A DNA stretch of 45,351 nucleotides from Acetobacteraceae bacterium (GTDB taxonomy: Bacteria > Pseudomonadota > Alphaproteobacteria > Acetobacterales > Acetobacteraceae). This document shows, one piece after another, positions 1 through 8,518 of the stretch; positions within the stretch are counted from its first letter, which is position 1, and every line of letters begins with the position of its first letter. A program made the position numbers and the translations under genes. Under the pieces are notes generated by a model. That model was not told where the DNA came from. It searched no databases and saw only the letters and a program-made list of their open reading frames with translations. The stretch is taken from the NCBI GenBank assembly GCA_025352375.1, contig JANXTL010000328.1, positions 1 through 45,351 on the forward strand, in the 5' to 3' direction.

Positions 1-805
1 CGTCAACGGCCGCGGCCTCGAATTGCGTTTTCGTCTCCCCAACGGGTGGGAGGCGCTGGAGCCCGCCTTCAAGGACCTCGCCGCCAAATCCCTCAAGCGA
101 GGCAACGTCACCGCCAACCTCAACATCAAGCGCGACACAGAAACGAAACTGGCGCTCGACCCCGCCGTCCTCGATCAGGTTCTCGCTCTCGCAATGGACC
201 TGCACGCGCGCATCCCAGGTTCCCCCCCGCCACGGGCGGAGGCGCTGCTGGCACTGCCCGGCGTCATGCGTCAGGCCACCGCCGACCCGACCGAGGAACG
301 CGCCGCCGCCAATGCCCCGGTGCAGGCCGGGTTCACCCAGGCGCTGGCCGAACTGCTGGTCTCCCGCCAGGCCGAGGGCGCCCGCCTCGCCGAGACCCTG
401 CGCGCCCAGTTGTCGGAAATCGCGGCGCTGCGGGATCTGGCCGCCCAGCAGGCCGCCGATCAGCCGGCTGCGCACCAAGCCCGGGTGATGGAAAACCTGA
501 CCAACCTGCTGCGCGAGTCGCCGTCGCTGCCGGAAGACCGCATCGCCCAGGAAGTCGCCCTGTTGGCATCCCGTTCGGATGTGCGTGAGGAACTGGATCG
601 CCTGTCCGCCCACCTCGCGGCCGCGCACGCGCTGCTGCATGATGGCACCAATATCGGCCGCCGCCTCGATTTCCTGGTGCAGGAGTTCAACCGCGAGGCC
701 AACACGCTGTGCAGCAAGTCCGCCTCCGTCGCGCTGACCGCCACCGGCCTGAAGATCAAGGCCACGATCGAGCAGCTGCGTGAGCAGGTGCAGAACATCG
801 AATGA
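1..805 (+). CDS. yicC: YicC family endoribonuclease, 5' end missing
   Basis: The reading frame is open from base 2 and runs to a stop at 803-805. The first residues (VNGRGLELRFRLP) are the conserved N-terminal YicC block, so the real start lies left of the window and only a few tens of residues are missing. The C-terminal half matches the family's DUF1732 region, with a helical stretch ending in a conserved block (DFLVQEFNREANTL) near residues 215-228 of the visible part. YicC proteins are implicated in RNA turnover; that role comes from family knowledge. The stop overlaps the gmk start in an ATGA, which indicates translational coupling. yicC-gmk is a common gene pair in proteobacteria. Confidence 0.93.
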   Translation, partial: VNGRGLELRFRLPNGWEALEPAFKDLAAKSLKRGNVTANLNIKRDTETKLALDPAVLDQVLALAMDLHARIPGSPPPRAEALLALPGVMRQATADPTEERAAANAPVQAGFTQALAELLVSRQAEGARLAETLRAQLSEIAALRDLAAQQAADQPAAHQARVMENLTNLLRESPSLPEDRIAQEVALLASRSDVREELDRLSAHLAAAHALLHDGTNIGRRLDFLVQEFNREANTLCSKSASVALTATGLKIKATIEQLREQVQNIE

Positions 806-1440
806 CCGAGATCGCCCGCCGCGGCCTATGCCTTGTACTGTCGGCCCCCTCCGGCGCCGGCAAAACCGTTATTTCCAATGCGCTGCTGGCATCCGAACCC
901 CGCTTGCGGCGGTCCGTCAGCGTCACCACGCGCGCCCCGAGGCCGGGGGAAACCGACGGCGTCAGCTACCATTTCATAAGCCAGGCGGCGTTCGACCGAG
1001 CAGAAAAGAACGGCGAATTACTGGAATGGGCACGGGTGCTGCAAGGTAAGCATTGTTACGGCACCCCCCGAGCGCCGGTCGAACAAGCGCTGGCCGCCGG
1101 CGACGACCTGATCTTCGACATCGACTGGCAGGGCCACCAACAGTTACGCGGCAGGCTCAAAGGCGACGTGCTAGGCGTCTTCATCCTGCCCCCCAACCTC
1201 GCCGCGCTCGAATCGCGCCTGAAGGGCCGGGGCGGCGATACCGACGCGGAAATCGCCCGCCGCATGCGCATCGCCCAGGACGAAATCGGCCACTGGCGCG
1301 AATTCGACCACGTGGTGGTGAACGACCACTTGCCGGACGCGGTGGACGCGGTGCGTGCGGCACTGCATGCTGCCCGCTCCGCCACCGCGCGCATGACCGG
1401 TCTCGCCGGTTTCATCGGCAGCTTCGGCGGACAATCATAA
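802..1440 (+). CDS. gmk: Guanylate kinase
   Basis: This 212-residue protein is of normal length for a bacterial guanylate kinase, which converts GMP and ATP to GDP and ADP in the cytoplasm. The P-loop lies at about residues 15-22 (APSGAGKT). The GMP-binding block VTTRAPRPGE...GVSYHF follows, and then the lid and base-contact region IARRMRIAQDEI. The start ATG at 802 overlaps the yicC stop, so the two genes are probably one operon. The next gene starts 14 bases after the stop, behind its own strong ribosome-binding site. Confidence 0.97.
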   Translation: MTEIARRGLCLVLSAPSGAGKTVISNALLASEPRLRRSVSVTTRAPRPGETDGVSYHFISQAAFDRAEKNGELLEWARVLQGKHCYGTPRAPVEQALAAGDDLIFDIDWQGHQQLRGRLKGDVLGVFILPPNLAALESRLKGRGGDTDAEIARRMRIAQDEIGHWREFDHVVVNDHLPDAVDAVRAALHAARSATARMTGLAGFIGSFGGQS

Positions 1441-1454
1441 ACGGAGGACACGAG

Positions 1455-2009
1455 ATGCCCACTTTCGGTCGGTACACCGAACTGACGCTCGCCGAAATGA
1501 ATGACGAGCAGAAAGCGGCTTACAGTTATTTAGTGGATGGGCCGCGCGGGCGGTTGCCAGGGCCATACAAGGTTTGGATCCACAACCCCAAGCTGGTGCA
1601 TGCCGCCGATCCCCTCGGCCGGCATTTCACCCCAGGCGGTTATTCCCTGACCGAACGGGAACGCGAAATCGCGGTGGTGGTAATCACCAACAAATGGCAA
1701 TCCGACTACCCCGCCACCGCGCACGAAAAGCGCGGGAAGGAAGTCGGGCTGACGGCCGCGCAGGTGGAAGCCATCGCCGCCGGACTGCCGACATCGTTCG
1801 AAGACCCACGCGAGCAGGCCGTTTACGAAGTGGCGCTGACACTGGCCAACAACCGCATCGTCACCGAGGGCCTCTACGCCCGCGCCGTCGATCTGCTGGG
1901 GCACCCCGGCGTGTCGGATGTCGTGTCGCTGATGGGGTATTACACGGCGGTGTCGCTCACGATGAATTTCTACGCCGTACCCGCCGGGACGCCGGGGCTA
2001 TCCCGGTAG
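1455..2009 (+). CDS. Carboxymuconolactone decarboxylase family protein
   Basis: This 184-residue cytoplasmic protein has the AhpD/CMD all-helical fold. It contains the family block LTEREREIAVVVITNKWQSDY followed by HEKRGKEVGLTAAQVEAI. The usual CxxC redox pair of AhpD is absent: the matching site reads SDYPATAHE, so an AhpD-like peroxidase role is unlikely. The ATG at 1455 is preceded by GGAGGA at the right spacing and fixes the start. It lies 14 bases after gmk in the same direction. The substrate cannot be told from sequence; it may act on a lactone or aromatic breakdown product. Confidence 0.85.
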   Translation: MPTFGRYTELTLAEMNDEQKAAYSYLVDGPRGRLPGPYKVWIHNPKLVHAADPLGRHFTPGGYSLTEREREIAVVVITNKWQSDYPATAHEKRGKEVGLTAAQVEAIAAGLPTSFEDPREQAVYEVALTLANNRIVTEGLYARAVDLLGHPGVSDVVSLMGYYTAVSLTMNFYAVPAGTPGLSR

Positions 2010-2019
2010 CATCCAGCCC

Positions 2020-3084
2020 ATGACAACAATGACGGCCGCGGCGGTCCTGCGTCATCTGGCGTTGGCCACGCTGCTTGCGCTGTGCTCCGCCGGTATCGTG
2101 CGCGCAATGATCGCCGTGCGGATGATGGACACGCCCGAGGTTCGCAAGGCGCACGACCGCCCCACCCCAAAAGGCGGCGGCGTCGGAATTGTGCTGACGT
2201 TTCTGATCGGTATCGCGATCTTGTACGGTTTCGGCGAATTCGCGCGGCTCGCCGATCCGTATTTTCGGGGCGTGATCGGGGCTTCGGTCGCCATCGCGCT
2301 CGTGGCATTTCTGGACGACCTTTACGACTGGCCGTTCACGGTCAAGCTCGGCGCCCAGGTGCTGGCGGCATGCGTGGCGTTAGGGACGGGGCTCTATATT
2401 CAGGACTATCGGCTGCCCTATTTCGGTGCGGTTCCGATCGGCTGGTTCGGTGTGCCGGTCACCGCGGTTTGGTTGCTTTTTGCCACCAACGCGATGAATT
2501 TCATCGACGGGTTGAATGGTTTGGCCAGCGGCGTCACGTTGATCGCGGCCTTGTTTCTGGGCAGCATCGCGGCGATGCATCAGGCGTGGTTCGTCTATGC
2601 CGCCTGCGGATTGCTGGCGGCGGGCATCGCGGGGTTTCTGCCGTTCAATTTCCCCAAGGCCCGGATCTTCATGGGCGATGTGGGCAGCCAGTTCTGCGGT
2701 TTTATCCTCGCGGTGCTGGCGGTCGTGGCGGGCCGGATCGAGGGGGTGCCGGTGTCCTTCATGCTGGTGCCGGTTTTGCTGTCAGGGGTGCTTTACGACG
2801 TCGCGTTCACCTTGGTGCGGCGCTGGAAAGACGGGGAAAACGTGACGCAACCCCACCGCGGACATTTGTATCAGGTCGCCCACCGCTCCGGCGTTCCGGC
2901 GCCGGTCGTTACGTCGATCCACTGGGGATTCGCGGTGTTCGGCGGGCTGTGCTGCCTGCTGTTCATCGCCGCACCCTGGTCGGTGAAACCCTTCGTCCTG
3001 CTGCTGCCGCTGCTGCCGCAGCTGGTCTGGACCTGGTACGTGGTCCGCCGGGCTCGAGCCGCTGGGTTGGGGCGCTGGGGCTAG
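2020..3084 (+). CDS. WecA/MraY-type undecaprenyl-phosphate sugar-1-phosphate transferase
   Basis: This 354-residue polytopic inner-membrane protein has about ten hydrophobic segments. It carries the family's catalytic motifs: an early KAHDRPTPKGGG loop, DDLYDW near residue 96, NAMNFIDGLNGLA, RIFMGDVGSQFCGF and the cytoplasmic PHRGHLYQ loop. Family members move a HexNAc-1-phosphate from a UDP-sugar to undecaprenyl phosphate, the first step of O-antigen, capsule or other glycan synthesis. It is closer to WecA-like than to MraY proteins by length and by the DGLNGLA motif. No other glycan genes are nearby, so the pathway is unknown. Its stop codon TAG is the first three bases of a 117-bp repeat element, so the C-terminus may have been set by that insertion. 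Confidence 0.88.
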   Translation: MTTMTAAAVLRHLALATLLALCSAGIVRAMIAVRMMDTPEVRKAHDRPTPKGGGVGIVLTFLIGIAILYGFGEFARLADPYFRGVIGASVAIALVAFLDDLYDWPFTVKLGAQVLAACVALGTGLYIQDYRLPYFGAVPIGWFGVPVTAVWLLFATNAMNFIDGLNGLASGVTLIAALFLGSIAAMHQAWFVYAACGLLAAGIAGFLPFNFPKARIFMGDVGSQFCGFILAVLAVVAGRIEGVPVSFMLVPVLLSGVLYDVAFTLVRRWKDGENVTQPHRGHLYQVAHRSGVPAPVVTSIHWGFAVFGGLCCLLFIAAPWSVKPFVLLLPLLPQLVWTWYVVRRARAAGLGRWG

Positions 3085-3198
3085 ACCATGATCGTTTGAG
3101 GTTGCATGCGATCTCGGCGTTGGATCATGGTCTAAGCCTTTGTTTGAGAGGGTGATTCACGCCCGAGGTTGAAGTCAACCTCAGGCGATCACGCTCTA
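3082..3198. repeat. 117-bp MITE/BIME-like palindromic element, copy 1
   Basis: The element begins TAGACCATGATC and ends with the complement of TAGAGCGTGATC. The two ends match as inverted repeats over about 23 bp with four mismatches. Inside are a 12-bp perfect stem (3082-3093 with 3123-3134) and an 8-bp palindrome (GAGGTTGA/TCAACCTC at 3165-3182). It is identical over its whole length to the copy at 45215-45331. The left TAG is the stop of the plus-strand transferase gene and the right TAG is the stop of the minus-strand gene at 3196-3864, so it exactly fills the convergent gap. Confidence 0.9.
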
Positions 3199-3864
3199 AG
3201 GCGCGAAGCCGGTCTTGGTGCGGGTATATTCCAGCCGATAGAGGCCTCGTTCATACGGTGCCATCGCGCCAGCGCCGGTCATTGCGCGATCCTGCATGAT
3301 TTGAGTCAGGGCCTCGGCGTCGGTTGCTTCGATCATAATGAAGCAATCCGGCGTGGCCTGGATGTCGGTCCGCCCCTGATATTCGGTCGTACGCACGGAA
3401 GACGCCGCAGCATCCCCCTGGCAGAAATGTGCGCCGGTGACACGGGCCGCTTGCCCTGCCGCGCGGACCAAGGCCCGCAGGCCAGGAATGTGTTGTGCGT
3501 CGCACCCGAACCGAATGGTCAGCAAGACCCCGCCGCTTCCCGGTCCGTGGCTGACCAGCACCCGCGACAGGGCGCGGAACGTGTTCTGGAAGCGCGACGT
3601 GACGTGGGCGGTCGCCGGAGTCGGATCGTTCAGCCGGTTCGCGTAATCCACGCCCTGGGCGACCTGAATGGTGTCGAGCTCGTACAGCGTAAAGAACTCG
3701 GGCTTCGTCACCGGGTCGATGGCGATATACCGCCGGCCCCGCCGGAATCCGGGGATGCCAACCCGCTCGGGCATGTGTTCGACAATGTGCCAGTCGTAAA
3801 ACTGCTCCCGCGTGTCGGCGGGAATGTCGTTCCAGATCGCGACCACGGCTTCTCCGGCTAGCAT
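3196..3864 (-). CDS. Hypothetical protein with dimeric alpha-beta barrel (DUF4286-like) features
   Basis: This 222-residue protein is probably cytoplasmic. The ATG at 3864 is preceded by AAGGGA at a good spacing; an in-frame upstream extension has no such site and reads like non-coding sequence. The motif AIWNDIPADTREQFYDWHIVEHMPERVGIPGFRRGRRYIA and a second half with CFIMIEATDAEALTQIM suggest two ferredoxin-like Dabb/EthD-type halves. Enzymes of this fold include monooxygenases and dehalogenating enzymes, but no catalytic assignment is possible here. The TAG stop lies inside the 117-bp repeat. It sits 19 bases downstream of the antitoxin gene in the same direction. Confidence 0.7.
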   Translation of the reverse strand: MLAGEAVVAIWNDIPADTREQFYDWHIVEHMPERVGIPGFRRGRRYIAIDPVTKPEFFTLYELDTIQVAQGVDYANRLNDPTPATAHVTSRFQNTFRALSRVLVSHGPGSGGVLLTIRFGCDAQHIPGLRALVRAAGQAARVTGAHFCQGDAAASSVRTTEYQGRTDIQATPDCFIMIEATDAEALTQIMQDRAMTGAGAMAPYERGLYRLEYTRTKTGFAP

Positions 3865-3883
3865 GGCGGGTTCCCTTGGGGGA

Positions 3884-4300
3884 TTACGGTGAGGTCTGTT
3901 TGTCGGCCGACCGACCACGGGATGCAACCTGTTGGGCGGGCGGGTCTTGATATCCCTTGGGCGACATCGCATCTTGAGTTGCATCTGCCACCGCCCGCAG
4001 AAAAGTCGGAAAATCGGCGAATTTTATCACCAACGCAATATCCAGCTTTTCGGCGATATCCAGCAACGTTTGCAGCGTCAACTTCCCGTAATCTTCATTC
4101 TCCAGCCGTGACACTACGCTTTGCGGCTTGCCAATCAACCGCCCGAACTCCCGCTGCGAGCGGTTGCCACGCAGCGCCCGGATTTGGTCCGCCAGATAGG
4201 CCCGCAGCCCGTGCGCCATGTACGACGCGCGGAATTCGCGGTTGTCCAACGCGTTAGTGGACGGTGTACCCGCCCCAGAGATGGGTGCGTCGCTGGTCAT
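3884..4300 (-). CDS. HigA-type antitoxin, XRE helix-turn-helix protein
   Basis: This 138-residue protein has an XRE helix-turn-helix in the middle (QREFGRLIGKPQSVVSRLENEDYGKLTLQTLLDIAEKLDIAL) and a hydrophilic, proline-rich tail. As a HigA-like antitoxin it would bind and neutralise the toxin encoded just upstream and repress their shared promoter. The ATG at 4300 is chosen because GGAG sits about eight bases before it. The gene therefore overlaps the 3' end of the toxin gene by 47 bases in another frame, which fits coupled translation. An ATG further in, at MAHGLRAYL, would give a shorter protein and cannot be excluded. Confidence 0.82.
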   Translation of the reverse strand: MTSDAPISGAGTPSTNALDNREFRASYMAHGLRAYLADQIRALRGNRSQREFGRLIGKPQSVVSRLENEDYGKLTLQTLLDIAEKLDIALVIKFADFPTFLRAVADATQDAMSPKGYQDPPAQQVASRGRSADKQTSP

Positions 4301-4679
4301 GTTCGATCTCCATCCGCCGAAGCCGGGCCTGAGGGCACGCCAGCGGATAACTGGGGTCCACGTCCTTCTTGAAGGGGTAGACCATGGTGAAAACCGTCTC
4401 CAAGGGTCCGAAATAACCCAGGATACGGTAGTGCCCGCCCTTCGGGTGTTCCTCCCGGATTTCGCCGATCCCCAGACAGGATGGGCCATGCAGCGAGGCG
4501 TACGGTTTGCGCCGCCACCAATGCGCTGGGCGGCGGCGCAACGCGTCGATCGCCGCCGCGATCGCGCCTTGCACCCCAGGGGTTTGCTGTTCGAACCATC
4601 GTCGTATCTCGTCCTGTCCATCCACCCCTACATAGCAGCGGAAGGTCACAACCTCAATCGCAGAATAGCTATCAAACAT
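4254..4679 (-). CDS. HigB/Gp49-like toxin of the RelE superfamily
   Basis: This 141-residue protein matches the phage Gp49-like/HigB family (DUF891). It has IRRWFEQQTPGVQGAIAAAIDALRR, then a small-basic core (WWRRKPYASLHG), a G-I-GEIR strand and a YRILGYFGP strand. These toxins are usually ribosome-dependent mRNA endonucleases. The C-terminal third (residues 110-141) is longer than in typical HigB. The toxin-first order is characteristic of higBA. The start has only a weak AGGA site. Upstream bases 4680-4873 probably hold the promoter and autoregulatory site, but no clear operator palindrome was recognised. Confidence 0.82.
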   Translation of the reverse strand: MFDSYSAIEVVTFRCYVGVDGQDEIRRWFEQQTPGVQGAIAAAIDALRRRPAHWWRRKPYASLHGPSCLGIGEIREEHPKGGHYRILGYFGPLETVFTMVYPFKKDVDPSYPLACPQARLRRMEIEHDQRRTHLWGGYTVH

Positions 4680-4873
4680 CGTCCTGGCACCCTTTCACCC
4701 AAACCGGACATCCTCAATGCCAGCAATTCCTTAACAATCGGTGAACGCCGGCCGAAAATCGGCCGTCCGGTCCCCCTCTCGACCGCGCGCCCCTTATCGC
4801 CTAACGTCCTCCTCAGCCGTGCCCGGACAACCCGGGACCGGAAGCGTGAGCATGAACTAACTCGGGAGCGACG

Positions 4874-5761
4874 ATGACAAGTCTCAGCTATGCCGCACCC
4901 ACTTCGGTGGACGCAGCGGTAAAACTACTGGCCGGCGCATCGGGCCTGGCCAAGGTTCTTTCAGGGGGCACCGATCTTCTGATCCAGATGCGGGCCGGCC
5001 GGTTCAAGCCGGAACTGATCGTCGACACCAAGAAGATCCCCGGCGTCATCGGCATCCGCGAAGAAAACGGCGCCTTTGTTGTCGGCGGCGGCACCCCCGG
5101 CGCGGTGGTCGAAGCCCATGCCGGGATGACCAAAGCATGGCCCGGCGTTGTCGAAGCGCTCGACCTGATCGGCTCCACTCAGGTGCAGGGCCGTTGCTCG
5201 CTCGCGGGCAACCTTTGCAACGCGTCTCCGGCCGCCGATAGCGTGCCGGCGCTGTATGCCGCCGGCGCCATCGCCGTTGTGGTCGGCAGCAACGGCCGCC
5301 GCGAAGTGCCGGTCGAGAGCATTCCGACCGGTCCCGGCCGCACCTCGCTCGCCAAGGACGAATTCATTCTCGAATTCAAGTTCCCGGCGCGTCCGGCGCG
5401 TTCGTCCGACGCCTACCTGCGTTTCATTCCGCGCACGGAAATGGACATCGCGGTCGTCGGCTGCGGCATCAGCGTAACGCTGGATGCCAACGGGGTTTGC
5501 ACCGCCGCCCGTTGCTCCCTCGGCGCCGTCGCGCCGACCGTGCTGCTGGTGAAGGAAATGGCCGACGTGCTGATCGGGCATAAGCTCGACGCCGATACGT
5601 TGGCGAAGCTGGACGCCGCGGCGCAGGCTGCTGCCAAACCAATCTCCGACAAGCGCGGCACCGCCGAGTACCGCAAGAAAATCTCCGGCGTTCTGGCCCG
5701 CCGCGTGGCGCAGATCGCTTTCGACCGCGCCTCTGGCAAAGCGACAGGGAAGACCCACTAA
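4874..5761 (+). CDS. Molybdenum hydroxylase FAD-binding subunit (CoxM-like)
   Basis: This 295-residue subunit of a xanthine dehydrogenase-family enzyme passes electrons from the 2Fe-2S clusters to an acceptor through FAD. It shows the two FAD motifs of the family: LSGGTDLLIQMRAGR near residue 32 and AGNLCNASPAADSVPAL near residue 113. The CO dehydrogenase flavoprotein C-terminal domain follows (TAEYRKKISGVLARRV). CGGGAGCGACG ahead of the ATG provides the ribosome-binding site. It is the first gene of a tight run: the 2Fe-2S subunit begins one base after its stop. Confidence 0.95.
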   Translation: MTSLSYAAPTSVDAAVKLLAGASGLAKVLSGGTDLLIQMRAGRFKPELIVDTKKIPGVIGIREENGAFVVGGGTPGAVVEAHAGMTKAWPGVVEALDLIGSTQVQGRCSLAGNLCNASPAADSVPALYAAGAIAVVVGSNGRREVPVESIPTGPGRTSLAKDEFILEFKFPARPARSSDAYLRFIPRTEMDIAVVGCGISVTLDANGVCTAARCSLGAVAPTVLLVKEMADVLIGHKLDADTLAKLDAAAQAAAKPISDKRGTAEYRKKISGVLARRVAQIAFDRASGKATGKTH

Positions 5762-5762
5762 C

Positions 5763-6245
5763 ATGAGCAAGACACACGTAACCGCCACCATCAATGGCGA
5801 AGCCGCCGAGTTCCTGTGCGAAACCCAGCAGACAATGCTGGACGTGCTGCGCGACGTCGTCGGGCTGACCGGTTCCAAGGAAGGCTGCGCGTCCGGCGAC
5901 TGTGGCGCCTGCTCCATCCTCGTGGACGGCACCCTGGTATGCTCCTGCCTGATGCTGGGCGTGGAAGCCGAGGGCACGTCGATCACCACGATCGAAGGCA
6001 TCGCCCAGGGTGACCATCTGCACCCGATCCAGCAGAAATTCCTGGAGCATGCCGCGCTGCAATGCGGGTTCTGCACCCCGGGCCTGATCGTCGCCACCAA
6101 GGCGCTGCTCGATGAGAACCCAAATCCGACCGAAACCGAAGCCCGCTATTGGCTGGCCGGCAATCTTTGCCGCTGCACGGGCTACGACAAAGTCATCCGC
6201 GCCGTCATGGATGCAGCCGCCGTTATGCGAGGGGAGACCGTCTAA
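5763..6245 (+). CDS. Molybdenum hydroxylase 2Fe-2S subunit (CoxS-like)
   Basis: This 160-residue protein is of full length for the family. The N-terminal plant-type ferredoxin cluster uses Cys42, Cys47, Cys50 and Cys62. The second, all-helical cluster domain uses C101GFC104 and C136RC138. It carries electrons from the molybdenum site to the FAD subunit. The Mo subunit ATG follows its stop immediately at 6246, so FAD, Fe-S and Mo subunits are surely co-translated and form one heterotrimer. No twin-arginine signal is present, so the enzyme is cytoplasmic. Confidence 0.96.
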   Translation: MSKTHVTATINGEAAEFLCETQQTMLDVLRDVVGLTGSKEGCASGDCGACSILVDGTLVCSCLMLGVEAEGTSITTIEGIAQGDHLHPIQQKFLEHAALQCGFCTPGLIVATKALLDENPNPTETEARYWLAGNLCRCTGYDKVIRAVMDAAAVMRGETV

Positions 6246-8513
6246 ATGAATTATTTATCAGGCGACCTGAAGGTCGTTGGCACCCGGCCCATTCGTCCGG
6301 ATGGGGTGGAGAAGGTCACCGGGCGGGCGCTCTATTCCGCCGATACCCGCGTCGGCGGGATGTTGTGGGGCAAGATCTTGCGCTCCCCGCACGCGCATGC
6401 GCGCATCGTGTCGATCGACACGTCCAAGGCCGAGGCGCTCAAGGGCGTGCAGGCGGTCGTGACGTCGAAAGACTTCCCCGAGATCACCTCGGAAGTAGCA
6501 TTCGTCGGTGAAGGCCCGATGAACTTCCGCGATTTGTCCGACAACGTCATGGCGCGCAACAAGGCCCTCTATGAAGGCCACGCCATCGCCGCCGTCGCTG
6601 CCACCACCGCGGAAATCGCGGATGCGGCGCTGGCACTGATCGACGTGCAATACGAAGTGCTGCCGCATGTCATCGATGTCGACGAAGCGATGCAGCCCGG
6701 CGCCCCGGTGTTGCATGCCGACATGTTCACTGCCGGCGTCAATCCGAAGCCGGCCACCGCGTCCAACATCGCGAAGGTCGTGACCTTCAAGAAAGGCGAC
6801 ATCGATGCGGGCTTCGCGGAAGCCGAGGTCATCGTCGAAGGCAGCTACACCACCAAGCCGGTGCATCAGGGCTATATCGAGCCGCATGCCTGCCTCGCGA
6901 CCTATAACCCCGATGGCCAAATCTCCATCCACGCTTCGTCGCAGGGTCATTTCATGGTCCGCGCCTACACGGCGAAGCTGCTGGGTCTGGACATGGCCGA
7001 CATCCGTGTGAACCCCGCCGAAATCGGCGGCGGCTTCGGCGGCAAGACTCTTATTTATCTAGAACCCGTCGCTGTTGCGCTTTCCCGGAAGTCTGGGAAA
7101 TCCGTGAAGATGCAGATGACGCGGGAAGAAGTGTTCCGCGGCTCTGGCCCGACCTCGGGCGCGTCCGTCACCGTCAAGCTTGGTGCGAAAAAAGACGGCA
7201 CCATCGTCGCCGCCCAACAGGTGCTGAAATTCCAGGCCGGTGCCTATGCCGGGTCCCCGATCGGGCCGGGCTGCATGTGCGGCTTCGCGATGTACGACAT
7301 CCCGCACATCGACGTGCTGGGTTACGACGTCGTGTCCAACCGTCCGAAGGTCGCGGCCTACCGCGCCCCCGGCGCGCCGATCAGCTCCTTCGCGGTGGAA
7401 TGCGCCGTGGACGATCTGGCGGCGAAATTGGGCATGGACCCGCTGACACTGCGTGAGAAGAACCACGCGGTGAACGGCACCAAAACCCATTACGGCCCGA
7501 CCCATACCAACATCGGCTTCACCGAGGTGCTGCAAGCCACGCGCGCGCATCCCCATTGGAAAGCACCGATCGCGGAAGGTCATGGCCGCGGTCTGGCGGT
7601 TGGCTTCTGGTTCAACATCGGCGGCGAATCCTCCGCGACCGTGCACATCAACGAAGATGGCACCGTCATGGTGGCCACCGGCAGCCCGGACATCGGCGGC
7701 TCGCGTGCCTCCATGGGCATGATGGCGGCGGAAGTGCTGGGCGTGCCCGTGTCCAAGGTGAAGGCCATCGTGGCCGACACTGCCTCCATCGGCTTTACCT
7801 TCCTGACCGGCGGGTCGCGCGTGACCTTCGCTACCGGCATGGCGGTGACGCAGGCGACCGAGAAGGTCGTGGAGCAGCTGAAGGCGCGCGCCGCGCAGAC
7901 CTGGGACATCCCGGTCGAGGCGGTGGAGTGGAAAGACGGCCAGGCGTTCCCGGCTGGCACCAATGCGGGCGCTTTCCCGCCGTTGGACCTTGCGGCCATC
8001 GCCCTGAAGCAAGGCCGGACCGGCGGTCCGATCAACGCGGAAGTATCCGTCAACGCCCAGGGTGCCGGTGCGGGCTTCGGTGCCCACATCTGCGACGTGA
8101 AGGTCGACAAAGAGACCGGCCACGTCGAAATCATCCGCTACACCGCGATCCAGGACGTGGGTAAGGCCATCCATCCCAGCTATGTGGAAGGCCAGATCCA
8201 AGGCGGTGCCGCCCAAGGCATCGGCTGGGCTCTCAGCGAAGAGTACATCTACAACGACAAGGGCCAGATGGAGAATCCAGGCTTCCTCGACTACCGCTGC
8301 CCGGTGGCCTCCGACCTGCCGATGATCGAAGCCGTGCTGGTCGAAGTGCCGAACCCCCGCCATCCCTTCGGGGCGCGCGGCGTGGGGGAGGTTCCCATCA
8401 TCCCGCCGATGGCCGCGATTTCCAACGCCATCAAGTCTGCCATCGGTATCCGGATGGAGCATCTGCCGATGTCGCCGCCGAAGATCCGCGCCGCTATCGA
8501 CGCCGCCGGCTAA
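6246..8513 (+). CDS. Molybdenum hydroxylase large subunit (XdhA/CoxL family)
   Basis: This 755-residue protein binds the molybdopterin cytosine dinucleotide cofactor. Key blocks are RVDGVEKVTGRA-like sequence near residue 18, the pterin-binding GGGFGGKT near 263, the substrate-pocket loop AYRAPGAP near 371 and the catalytic Glu loop GARGVGEVP near 715. The active-site loop is not the AYRCSFR of true CO dehydrogenase, so this is a form II or aromatic/purine-type hydroxylase. The real substrate is unknown. A MoaD-like gene follows directly, which is unusual. No XdhC-type maturation gene is visible nearby. Confidence 0.94.
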   Translation: MNYLSGDLKVVGTRPIRPDGVEKVTGRALYSADTRVGGMLWGKILRSPHAHARIVSIDTSKAEALKGVQAVVTSKDFPEITSEVAFVGEGPMNFRDLSDNVMARNKALYEGHAIAAVAATTAEIADAALALIDVQYEVLPHVIDVDEAMQPGAPVLHADMFTAGVNPKPATASNIAKVVTFKKGDIDAGFAEAEVIVEGSYTTKPVHQGYIEPHACLATYNPDGQISIHASSQGHFMVRAYTAKLLGLDMADIRVNPAEIGGGFGGKTLIYLEPVAVALSRKSGKSVKMQMTREEVFRGSGPTSGASVTVKLGAKKDGTIVAAQQVLKFQAGAYAGSPIGPGCMCGFAMYDIPHIDVLGYDVVSNRPKVAAYRAPGAPISSFAVECAVDDLAAKLGMDPLTLREKNHAVNGTKTHYGPTHTNIGFTEVLQATRAHPHWKAPIAEGHGRGLAVGFWFNIGGESSATVHINEDGTVMVATGSPDIGGSRASMGMMAAEVLGVPVSKVKAIVADTASIGFTFLTGGSRVTFATGMAVTQATEKVVEQLKARAAQTWDIPVEAVEWKDGQAFPAGTNAGAFPPLDLAAIALKQGRTGGPINAEVSVNAQGAGAGFGAHICDVKVDKETGHVEIIRYTAIQDVGKAIHPSYVEGQIQGGAAQGIGWALSEEYIYNDKGQMENPGFLDYRCPVASDLPMIEAVLVEVPNPRHPFGARGVGEVPIIPPMAAISNAIKSAIGIRMEHLPMSPPKIRAAIDAAG

Positions 8514-8518
8514 GTTGA

